Shown here piece after piece: positions 1-11,500 of a stretch of DNA of 64,000 bases. A model generated the notes under the pieces. It ran no database searches and had not been told where the DNA came from. It saw only the letters and a program-made list of their open reading frames with translations. The position numbers were made by a program, and so were the translations under genes. Each line of letters begins with the position of its first letter. The stretch's first letter is position 1. Origin of the DNA: Lineus longissimus (lineage: Eukaryota; Nemertea; Pilidiophora; Heteronemertea; Lineidae). The stretch is from assembly GCF_910592395.1 (NCBI RefSeq), contig NC_088311.1:5830501-5894500 (forward strand), read 5' to 3'.

Positions 1-345
1 ATCTGTAAGTTACAAGATTTTTTTTTAAATTGTGTACATTTTTGTATGGAGAGACCTGGTGATTCTCTGTAGAAATTACACAAAACTCTTGTATGGACAT
101 ATATTTCAAGTTGTAAAGTCATTACTGGTTGGCCAGATAGGTAAGGTTAAAAATCACCCTCTGCCATCCAGCCAGTGCACATGCCCTGATTAGCATAACT
201 AGTTCCTGTATCTCATGTAAAGTCCCGCTTTAAGTCAGTTATTGCTGGGGCAATCTCGGTAACACAACAAGTGTGCCACCTGTGGCTTCTGTGCTTGTCT
301 TAAAGCACCTTGTCTTGATTGCGTTGTTTCGTTCTTCTCTTTCAG

Positions 346-1956
346 AGTTTGATATCAAGATTACCCAGCTATTTGACAATACAGTTTGTGCGATTTTATT
401 ACAAGGAAAAAGAAGCGATTAATGCAAAAATATTAAAGGTAAGGACTCACTCTCAAGGATCATGGCATGATTAGCTGTTTGATGGGCTATTCAGAGAATT
501 TCCATGAAAACGCTCCGGCTGGTGCTTAAAGACTGCCATTTTTGTGGCCAGCGTATAATTCTTCCTTCAAAAATGTGCACCAAAAGCAGATCGTTTCCCT
601 CATTTGGTAACAGATGTCACCACCAGTACTTCAAAGTTGATACTTCGTTCGTGTGATCAAGTTGACTGTTTCCAAATATTTTTGCTGGTTGTGTTTCAGG
701 ATGTGAAGTTCCCGATGATGTTGGACATGTATGACTTATGTACGGAAGATTTGAAGAAGAAATTGGTACCTGTTCGGAATATAATGAAGGAGGAGGAGGA
801 CAAGAAGTTGGAGAAAGTCAGAGAGGTGAGAACATTTTGTTCCCTTTTCTGCTGCTTGCAAGGCTAATGAATATGCAAGGGTTAAATGAATATTACCAGA
901 AGTACGTAAAGACGGTATGTCCTTGGTATTACTGATTGAGACTGATGGCTTATGACTGATTGATTGTAATGCGTACGCTACTGTACTTTTATTAGGCCAA
1001 GGACAAAGGCTTGACTGAAAAAGAAAAGAAGACAAGAAAAGAACCTTTCGCATTCGCAGATGGTGAGTACATACAACGTTCAGAAAATTTTGCTACAGTT
1101 AAATTCATGGTGGCAGATCTGCTTTGATGTTAAAAATTTGAAAGGGAACCTTACTCTCATGAAACAGACAGATTCACATCTCGTGCTAAAATGAAACCAT
1201 CAGCGTGGGACAGGCTATAATACAAGACCATTCAAGATGACAGTCATTGGTCAATCCCAAAATGATTTAAGATATCGACTATCTCTTATATTTCAGATCC
1301 CGGCTCCAATAACAGTGGTTACTATGAACTGACTGCCGTGTTGACCCATAAGGGACGATCAAGCTCTGCCGGACATTATGTGGGTTGGGTCAAGAAGAAA
1401 GGAGGTATGTACAAGTACATGTATGCGTTATTTTTCCGTAGTTGAAGAACATGACAAACCTCTATATGATAGAAGTGGAAAGATTGAACAGACTTAGGAT
1501 GTTAAAATCCAATCCAAACATGATAGAAGTATTATGAGCTGTTTTCTCGATATTGAACTATGGCTGTTAATTAACACTGTGAATATTGTCATTGCCTCCA
1601 AATCATCTTCATGACATGCTCTGACCACATATTGTGTCATGTTTGAACTTTTATAAGCACTATGGTTGCATTGTGCTGATGTATACTGCTTGCATGGTCT
1701 GAGTTCTTCCCTGGGCAGGGTGGTATTATTAGCCACACTGAACAGAAGAGGAAATTGGCAAATTTGAAACGTTGATTCCCATTTTATACTTCTAGATGAA
1801 TGGTTGAAGTTTGACGATGATGTCGTGTCTCCTGTAAGCGCTGAAGAGATTCTTAAGTTGTCTGGCGGTGGCGATTGGCATTGTGCGTACGTTCTCCTCT
1901 ACGCCCCACGGGTGCTGGAAATTGAAGAGGAAGACGCCCCAATGGAAACGTCGTAG
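346..1956 (+). CDS. USP14: Ubiquitin carboxyl-terminal hydrolase 14, C-terminal part (5' end outside window)
   Basis: This is the C-terminal 184 residues of the proteasome-associated deubiquitinase USP14, which trims ubiquitin chains from substrates docked on the 26S proteasome. Exons seen: 346-438, 700-825, 996-1062, 1297-1404 and 1796-1956 (TAG stop), all joining in frame through AG/GT sites. The first exon reads SLISRLPSYLTIQFVRFYYK, a strongly conserved USP14 stretch. The next gives a 'DVKFPMMLDMYDLC' segment, followed by a charged linker. Exon 4 holds the catalytic-histidine motif SAGHYVGWV, and exon 5 starts with DEWLKFDDDVVSPV, the third-residue region of the USP catalytic site, and ends with WHCAYVLLYAPR. 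The ubiquitin-like domain and the cysteine box lie upstream, outside the window. The C-terminal tail is acidic. Identification rests on recalled family motifs and is strong. Confidence 0.93.
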
Positions 1957-2500
1957 TTCTGACTTGTGTTTTGTGTTATCATAACTGACACTGGTTGAGG
2001 AGTGAGGGCACATTGTGTGCTCAACTTAAAAACAAACTGTTCCTGTATGAAAAAGATGTGACGCAGAATTCCAAATGGTGAAAACCTAGCCTCATTATTT
2101 ACCAATCTGTTTGTATGCTGTGTTTATGGGGCAAAAAAGGCTCTTGTATTTGGTTCCTTTCAGCTCCTGATTTCATCTGCCATTATTGTGCCCAGTGAGT
2201 CTATTACTGCTTATAACCTGAACTACTCACTACTAGTCAGGCTCCTTGATGGACAGGTTTTAGGCCGATCAAGCTGTTTACCTAAAATGGGCATGGATAG
2301 ACTAGCCAGAAACTGGGAGTCTAATTTCTTGATCCTAGTATGTCCTGTATCTCTGTGGTTGTTATGTGCTAACACTGAAGTTCATGACTTAAGTAACTCT
2401 ATATACATATTAGTGGAAATTCAAAATTACGTTGTATGGACCATATTCTCATCAATTAAAATTTTGTTAAATTATGTTCATTGTCTGTGACGTGTTTTTT
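1957..2500 (+). other. Probable USP14 3'UTR
   Basis: Non-coding sequence directly after the USP14 stop. An ATTAAA hexamer at 2455-2460 is followed by a T- and GT-rich stretch, so it is the best visible polyadenylation candidate. The short open frames here have no coding character. The exact cleavage site is inferred. Confidence 0.5.
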
Positions 2501-2589
2501 ATTGGATGACAGCATTCCCCTTGATGTGGCGGTTGATATAGAAGAAAGTGAGCTATTTGTCCATTCTCCTTCTGATGGGTCTTTCACCA

Positions 2590-2905
2590 GGAGTAGCCCT
2601 TCCACTCCATTCATCAATAGTAGCCCTTTGCCAACTGGTGACTGAAATCTTGTACCTCCCCTACATCAATTATAGTAATGCTTTGCCAACTTCACCAGTT
2701 GTGCTACCCCTTTATCAATAGTACCCTTTTGCCAACCGGTGACTGAAATCCCTTCTACACCTGTTATTCTGCCCTTTCACCAATAGTACCCCTTTTGCCA
2801 ACTAGTGACTGAAATCCCTTCTACACCAGTTTGTGCTGCCCTTTCATCAATAGTAGCCCTTTGCCAACTGGTGACTGACATCCCCTCTACACCAGTTGTC
2901 CAGTG
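2590..2905. repeat. Minisatellite, about 65-70 bp units
   Basis: Four to five diverged tandem copies sharing ATCAATAGTA, CCCTTTTGCCAAC and GGTGACTGAAATCCC. Copies begin near 2613, 2662 (degenerate), 2713, 2779 and 2848. No gene is evident within it. Confidence 0.75.
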
Positions 2906-3039
2906 AAGTTGTGACGGTGTCTCTCTGGTGCATCCTAGGCTGGCTGTACCTCAAACGGCCCAGTCCTCTTTGACAAGCCTATTCCGTGTTAAGTGTAACA
3001 GGTGACCTATCTGCAGTTGTCTACGAGATTGTCTCCTCA

Positions 3040-3470
3040 GGTTGTCTGCACTTTAGTCACAAGCACAGCCTGTCTTCGTCAAAGATCGTCTGAGCTGCTA
3101 GTCCCCAAAGAGATCTCCGCTGTGCACTTGTCCCAGGGACAGCCTGTCCTCGGGACTTCCGTTTCCCAAACCATCTCCCTGGACACTTGTCCCAAGGACA
3201 GCCTGTCCTGGCCAATCGTCCGCGAGACCCCAAATGAGATATGCTGTGCACCAGGAACAGCCGCGCCTGTCCATGTATTCGTCTGCCAGGCTGCCTTCGC
3301 AGGACATCTGCATCAAGCACAGCCTGTCCCGGACAATCTCTTTGGAGATCTCAACTGTACATTCAATTTTTACACTGAAGGACACCCTGTCCTTGATCAG
3401 CATTTATGTCTCCGACAGTGTCTCATCAAGACATCTGCGCTTCTGTCCCAAAGGGAGCATGTTCTCTTCC
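3040..3470. repeat. Degenerate minisatellite, about 60 bp units
   Basis: Diverged tandem units with the recurring core GACAGCCTGTCC, followed by a variant of CAATCTC and a variant of GGACACTTGTCCC. At least five copies are visible. Open frames of 100-159 codons run through it on both strands because the unit lacks stops; they look like repeat artefacts. Confidence 0.65.
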
Positions 3471-5598
3471 AGATACCTTAGGGATCTGCGCTCCGTCAAT
3501 CAGCTTGTAATAGATATCTTAGAAATCGCTAGATGGCTATATCGCTTAGAGCAATACCTGGTCACCTTTGACCGATCAATAATGATGACATTCATATTGA
3601 TATTATTCCCATCATTCAACGGGTGATTGGTTCAAACCAATCTATATAGCAACGGTCAACAGCTCCCGGACAACCTCGAATAGAATAATCATTGTGGACG
3701 GTTTCGCTCTATTTATATTACCAAGACAGTCATATCCATACATTTATGAACCGAAGCTCAGTACAATGATTTACCACGAGTGTTGACTATGATAATACTA
3801 TATGCACGAGAGCAAATATTAATACAATCTTTGATCGAGCTCGGGGAAGCCTTTGAGGACATTTTTTTATGAGTTTCCTTGTCATATAGGTGTTTTCTGT
3901 GTTGTCCGTTTCGAGTCGTTTCGAGACAGGTAAGTGAAAGATGTTGCGACAATTTCAGTAGATAGTGTCACCATGCGTCCGGAATAATATCTAATCTAAA
4001 GGACAGCATTTGTCAGTCCTAGGTGTGTCTTTCATAGAGAACAGTAGAACCTTAGCGGACACCTCTCTATTAAGGACACTAGTTTTGGTCCCAAATTGGG
4101 TGTTTCCATTCAATTTGACTTAATTCTAATTGGGACACCTCTATATAAAGGACAGCACTTGTCAGTCCCCAGGGTGTCCTTAATAGGGAGATTCTACTGT
4201 AGTTCATGCTGTTTGTGACAACAAACGGATACTATAGGCCATGCCAGCCGCTTTAGTTTCTTAACCATCATTACTGTGGCCGGCCGACAACAAAGTCAAC
4301 TGTACTGCTATTTGGGCTTATATCAAGCGCAATACTAATTCAGCTAATCCAATCCCGATATCACGGCACAGTTGAATTTATGTATATTTTGTCACTCAAT
4401 AAGGCCCTTACAACAACAGACTTAATGGTCTGTCAATGAAATAGAGAAATGACCCGAAAGAGTCGTTATGTAAGAGTTCAAGTAAAATTTTAAGTGATTG
4501 TTTTGCATAATTTAACTTGTATATTGGCGACGGTTGATTAGAAGTTTAAATCTATACTGGCCTAATGCTATAGGCATTTGACAAGTAGCCCATAGGCCTA
4601 CTGCACAGGCTTGTTGTCAATAAAGCCTGGCTTTATGCCTATTTCTCATGGAAATGTAGAAATGTAGACATGATACAGAAAACAGCAGCCGGAACAATTT
4701 CACCAATTGGTAAGTGAATTTGATAATGTAACTCTTAAGTGAATTTGATATCGCAACTCTTTTAGAGGTATGAAAAATTACGCGGTTATATGCCTTTGTT
4801 TCTGTAAATGAAGTTTGAAATTTGACCACCGCGTTTCCATGCGACAAAGCCCCCATTGTCCGAAAACCGTTATGCTATAAATGCCGCCATTGAGTGAGGT
4901 TGAGGTTCAGTATTAAGAATTAGTATTCCGCTGAAGAAAGTCTCCCAACCTTCTATTCGTGGACACCGAGATGAACGTGCATTGCTCCAGAGACCATCGA
5001 CCTAAGATTGAAAACGTACGTGGGAATTCTGCTCCGTGGAAACATTTTTCCTGGGGCATCATTCCCTTTTACACTGGTCGCACAATGTACTTGACCCTAA
5101 TCTGCCATCACATTCTCATAAAGATCAAAATACACCCCGCGCACGTATCTCATTCAATATAATCCTATAATATTTCCATTTAAACTCACTCAAACGTTTA
5201 ACATTCGCAAACATGATCTTTATGATATTTCAATTGCGATATCTCACACGTACTCTGCGAAGAGGTGCCATATTTTGTAGGCTTAATTTAACCTCAGCAC
5301 ATAACCTACCGTCTTTTGGAACAGGACGTTTGTGTTTTGCTCTCTGGCCTATACTCAAATATCAGTCCCATGATAATTCAGCGATTGGCCGACGGGTCAT
5401 CGGCCGGTGAAGTATAAACACTGCACATACCGAGACGACATCAAAACATATATAGCCTCTTGAGCTGCCAATCTTGAACCGATAACATTTCTTGAACTCA
5501 TATCAAGTCTGTACACTTTCACTTCATACGAACAACAGATTGGTGGAAATTTAGCCCTCTTGTCTCTTGCAGATCGCAACCTCTAGTCATTGAGCAAG
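3471..5598. other. Intergenic DNA upstream of the EF-hand-like gene
   Basis: Apart from the MITE at 4042-4199, no gene, RNA or clear repeat is seen. A TATA-like TATAAA at about 5412-5417 lies roughly 180 bp before the first ATG of the next gene and could be part of its promoter, but this is weak evidence. Short open frames here lack splice logic or recognisable protein sequence. Confidence 0.45.
4042..4199 (-). mobile_element. Pogo/Tc1-like MITE, copy 1
   Basis: About 158 bp bounded by CAGTAGAACC on the left and the inverted end GGGAGATTCTACTG on the right, followed by TA. The interior repeats the 'rate-of-change' pattern of the family (TCTCTATTAAGGACAC and CTTGTCAGTCCC). It is inverted relative to the copy at 38741-38918. 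The left TA target duplication appears mutated (AA). It has no coding capacity. Confidence 0.65.
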
Positions 5599-8500
5599 AT
5601 GATTGAGTCCCCCAGACTCCGCACCAAGCTGGTCAATGGGAGGCTCGTCAAAGTCCTCGAAGAAACGTAAGTTCTACTTGATCATTTCACCTGTGGTCAT
5701 GCTTTTATTACGCCCCTCGCCCTATACCTCATCCTACCCAGTCTTAATACAATCATGCTAGCCAGCCAGATTCACCAGTGTCACAACCAAGGATCACAAC
5801 CAAGGAAAGACATTCTCGGGACACATTACCCACACATTACCCAAACTTTGACAAGCACATCAGACGATGTTCGACGCTTGACGAAATCTTGCATCCCGTT
5901 AATATTTTCATATCAATCAGTTCGATGAAAGTAACTTACAACAAGTTTACATCGATTCGACTGTCTCACAATACATGTAGTTCTCAACCTGCTCTGGTCC
6001 TCTCATACTTCCAGCAGCGGCTTCCCGGAGAGAGACTCGCCTTATGGCAGGACGGCATATCTTCCCAGGGAAAATGTAAGTAAAATCTGATGGTATACCT
6101 GACATCCGAATTTGTTACTTGTCAACCTCAGTGGTATGTGCCTTTCTTTGCCCACACGACGGATTTCCCTTGTAGAATAACAACATCTTCATCGTTATTC
6201 ACAACTTCTAAATTCAGGAGATCGACATCAAACCATACAACCTGAGCAACATGCCAGTCCTGCCACCCATCAACTCGCCACTACCACGGGAGCCCCTGCG
6301 TATGCGGCAGAGACCAGCCCCCTCGAACGACATCGAGGAACTCTACCGCCGGCTGCCAGTGGACGGGACGATGCCCGCGCTGCCCATCTCCCTATCAGAG
6401 CACGAGAAAGGCATTGTGATGAAGGAGCTGAACAACCACTTGAAGCGAGTCAAGCCGCACATTCTGCAGGAACTCCGTAGGGACTTGATGCATAAGTCCG
6501 GAGTTGCGGCTGTCCATGAGATGAGCATGGCGCTCACGAGGAACATGGTATGTTCGTTCATCTCATCGAAGTGACATCCTCTAATCATCATCATATTGTC
6601 ACAAAGAACACAAACTTGTCCCATCAAGTAGAAAGGTTACCAGCAGTTCCTCGGCAATGATAGCTCCACTCCCTAACCCCACTCCAACGACAGCATATAC
6701 ATGGCCAACACAGTTGACTGGAGAAACATATCGTATTACGGACGACAGCCCGTCTGGTTGTTGCTTGATAACATTTGACGTTGTGATTGTTACTTCGTCC
6801 CTAGTCTCTGAAAGGCAAAGACCTCCAACGTTTCTCATGCGCCGAAAACAGCGCGATATCTAACAGAGACATACAACTTCTTTTCCAGATTCTGATTCCT
6901 CCTCAGTTAGTCCGACTGGTCGGCGCAATGTTTATGTCCTCAGCCATGCCAGACTCGGTTAACCTGGACGGAATGGTCGACTTCATGGTCAATGCCACAA
7001 GTATCGAGCCAGACATCCACGACAGCGATGTCCCAGGATATCCACCACTTCCAGACGATATAATGCGGTTGTTCCGCTTCCTTCCCCGCCATTCCGACTT
7101 GCCGCACGAGCCCACGATGCTCCGAGAACAGGAGAGACATCTCCTAAGGAATATCATCGGACAGTTATTAAGTGACATTCCGACCCAGGAACTGAGGGAA
7201 ATATATTCCGAGTTGGCGCAGAATGACAAGGAGGTGCTTGGATGTGTTCCTTTCAAGTGCCTGAAACAAGCTCTGGACAGAAGAAGGGTAAGTTCAGCTT
7301 CGTATGACAAAGAGACATTTCACTCCAAATTTATCACAACACATTCCCAAACCACCGTGCTCCAAACGGAATAATGACCTCTCATGGTTCCTTTTTAGAT
7401 TGCCATCCATCCGGCCGTGATGAGACTCGCAGCGTCCCAATTCGTCTCAAAGAGGAGCCCGGGCGAATTCAGGTACCGAGACCTCATGCAGTTCATGGAA
7501 GAAGCCCACAGAATCCCCGGTTCAAACGACCCTCTGGCCAAATCAGAGCAAAACATCCTACCTCCACAGCCGCCGATGGAGCTCCAGAACGTTCTTGGTC
7601 AGCTCCCGAAATACCGCGATCTCCCTGGGACACCTCTGCTTCTCCGGGAGTCCGAGAAGGTCGCATTGCTGAAGCATGTTCATGAGGCCCTGCAGACTGC
7701 CGATCCAAAAGACTTGGAGGAGATGTATAACGAACTTTCTTTGAGCGATAAGAATACATTGGGGGCATTGAGGTTTGATGAAGTGGTCAAGGTATTCAGC
7801 CGACAGAGGGTAAGTAATTCACTAGAGCGAGCAATCAGGTCTTGTCACAATCAGGTCTTGTCACCAGGGCTTAAACTCAATATGAGTCTCTACTGTGAAT
7901 CGTTTTCTCAAGTTGATGTATGTACAAGAGGAATTTCGTATAGCTAATCAACAGTGATCAATGGAAAGAGCTTGTTGGAAATCCTGACGTTGGTCTCTTT
8001 TAAATAGTTAAATAGTAGAAGAACACCCGCAAACAACCCGTGTTTCATTATTCCTCTTCTTTTTTAGCTCCGACTCTCACAAGAAATCGTCCGTCTTCTA
8101 GCATCTCATTTCGTCGCTCACAAAATCCCCGGCAGAGTGGACTTCAAGAAGCTAATGATGTTCCTCAGCTACGCCCAGAAAGGCGAAATGCCGCCAATCG
8201 AGATGAACGACGACGGAAAACGTCTTCCACCACCGAGATTGTTCGTGGAGCCCTCGGCCAACAACACCCTCCCACTGAGTCTCCAGAACCTTCTGAGCCG
8301 TATGCCCCCGGCTGGCTTACCAAGCGAGATTATGCACCTCATAAGAGAGGAGAAAGAGGCATTATTACATGTTCTGAAGTCCTTGATCAGTAATATTGAC
8401 CCATTGAAGATTACATCCGTTTACAAGGATTTGTCCAACCAGGATAATAAGATGATGGGTGTGATACCATTCTTGACAGTGCGACAGGCTCTCGAGAGGA

Positions 8501-11500
8501 AGGGGGTAAGAAATCACTCACGACGTCAGTGTACGGACACGCCAAACAAGTCTTTTCTATGTTAGTAACAGTAACTATAAGATGTCCATTCAACTCGTAC
8601 GTTGAATGCACACCAGTTGTTCTCTCATCACGAAAGGTGTTTCAGCTCGTTGTTCTTCTATTGCAGATTAACCTTCCGCCAGACATCCTCCAACTCCTCG
8701 CCTCCCAGTTCATCCATCCCCAGTACAAACAAAGCATTGACTTCAGGAAGCTGCTCACGTTCATAGGGCTTGCCCTGCCCAACCCGCCGACCATTCCAGA
8801 GCTCTCAATGAACCCTGTACCTCCTCTGCCACCAGAGATCTACATGGTGCTCCAGAGACTGCCCAGAAGCGGCCACCTACCGGACAAACCGCTTTTCATC
8901 AATGAGTTCGAGAAGGAACAAATTAGGAAATATTTGGAGGAGGTCTACCAGGATCCTGACACGCAGACGATGCTGAAGGATGTGTATGATGCGGTCAAGC
9001 GGATTGATGTGCATTCATTGGGGACGGTCACCTTAAGCGATCTGTTGGCTGCGGCTGAGAAAAGAGGGGTAAGTTCAGATACCTTTCTGAGATTACGAGC
9101 GGAGGGGAGGGGGGGGGGGGGGCGGCCAGACGCCAAGAATGACGTTTCAGGTAACTAGTGTAAGACAGCCAGTTACTTTGTTGTCGCTACCAAGACACTG
9201 CCAAGACACTACGTATTCATTTCGTTTTTGTACCACGGCACGTTTCTTTGAATCGAAGAGAATCCTTAACTCTTGAGATTTCACATGAAACTCTGTTGTC
9301 ATCATTTCAGCTATACGTACCAACAGACATCCAGCAGCTCCTGGGAGCACTGGTGGTCGCTCCAACACTCCCCGGTCACGTCGACTACAAGCGCTTCCTG
9401 ACTTTCCTAAGCAGCTGCGTTCCCGGGGGAAATCTTCCACCAAGCAAACCTGACAACATGCCTTCAACACCTCGTCCTCACGTCCCGGCCGAGTTGGACA
9501 ACTTGGTCGGTCTCTTGCCCCGGTTCGACACTGGCTTACCGAATAGCGCAATGCAGTTGAAGGAGAAAGAGAAGGCGTTGATCATGAAGCATTTGCACCC
9601 GATGTTAGGTGATGTGAGTGGGGACAGGTTGAGGGGCATTCACGAGGAGTTGCTCAAGTGTGATAGGTACCAGACCGGCACTGCAAGCTTCCCAGACATC
9701 GACAGGGCCTTCACCAGAAATCTGGTAGGTTTGACCCAGGACATCATGGGAGTGACATGGGAGTTCAGGCGGCGTGATGACCGAATATTTTTGGTCCTGG
9801 ACGATTGTGCCGGCCATTGTCCGAGGCCTTCAAAGAATCCCTTGGGGACTTAGAAATATTCTCCAACTTGGTCTCGATGTAGTTTTGTGTAACGAGCGTA
9901 ATGATATCATGTCTCGATTAGATCAACTCTAGATGATCATGCTATGCCTTCCTTTTCCAGGTCTATTTGCCTAAACCCTTGCTGAGACTCCTTGCATCCA
10001 TGTTCATCCCGCCACGACTCCCAGGTGAAGCAGATTTCAAGAAACTTCTCTCCTTCATCAGTGCCGCTGTTGAGTCTCCGCACCATCATCCGCCAGATTC
10101 TCATCCCACGCCTCGCGGTATGCTTCCCATCCCCAACGAGCTCCAGACGCTGATCAAACTGCTCCCCAAGAATAGTGAGCTACCCAGGTACCCCATCTAC
10201 CTCCAAGTTCCCGAACAGGCAAAGATGCAGGACTACCTCCAAGGGATTTTAGGAAAGATGGACCCGCAGAGATTGATGGATGTCTATAATACTGTCGCAT
10301 TTATGGATAAGCAGAGAACTGGTGCGATACCATTGACTGATCTTCGCCGGGCTTTGGACCAATCTAATGTAAGTAATGGCATGGCTGTTGTCACCAACGT
10401 ACTATGCACCGACTCAGTCGTTTGGTGACACCCAGTCATTCCAAACTTTCCGTGTGTCTTGTCAGCAAAATGCCGAAGACACATGCGGCGAATTACGTCA
10501 AACGGCGACGACATCGAAATCATTTTCGTCTGTGGTTATCTCGTAGGTTGTCGACGCAACCCTGTGAATTCTGTCGGTTGTATGACGAAAATCGCAGACT
10601 TTGCAGTTTAAGGGCGTATCGAAATATTATTAGAAACGTGGACAATATCCTATAACACGTAACGCCAACACCTTTTTTGGTGGTGAAATGGCTAGCAGTC
10701 TCAGAATCTCCCTTTTTTCTCATGATTGTGGCTTTCAGGATCAAATCTCATTCACCTTTTCTCTTCTTCAGATCACCATCCCATCCGAGATAATGCAGCT
10801 GATCGCCTCTCTCTTCCTGACCCCCAAGATCCAGGGCAAGATCGAATACGCCAGGTTCCTTCGCTTCCTCGCATCGTGTCTCCAGGCGTCGCCCAAGATG
10901 ATGAACATGATGATGGACATGCCCTTCTCCGGTCCTAAAATTGACGCCCACCAATTGGAGCCCCACATCCTACACGTCCCGGAATTGCGTCCACTGCTCC
11001 GCCTCATCCCCGCCCAGGGTGGTCTCCCGAAAGACCCCATCGTTTTGTTAGAAAATGAGCGCAGGGTCCTCCTGGAGTACCTCCATGGGCAGCTGCGGTA
11101 CATCAATGTGGACCACTTGAAGGAGATCTATCTGAACTTGTCGCAGTTTGATAAAGGGAATTCTGGGTGCATACATTTTAATGACGCCAGACACGTTTTG
11201 CAGCAATTCCAGGTGAGGAACGACTAGAATTGAATTTTGTCTTGCTTGTGATATAAAGGATATAAAGGAATTAGCGACCTAGCAGGCATATAAAGGGCCT
11301 GCGTTTAATAGCCTACGTATTCTGACGTCTTGTTTGCCATGATCCGGCTTCTAGGCCTGATTAGGCTTAATAAAGCATGGCTAAGTCTAAAATTACTCGC
11401 CTGTGCATAGGCTCACTGACTTTTCCTTCCGTTTGTTTAAACTTCGTCTTTTCAATGATTAGTCAAAATAGGCACTAATCATCAGTAGGTACATATGAAA

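Noticed and set aside
3002-3481. Open frame of 159 codons on the plus strand
   Set aside because: It coincides exactly with the 60-bp minisatellite, and opposing-strand frames are also open. This indicates low stop density rather than coding.
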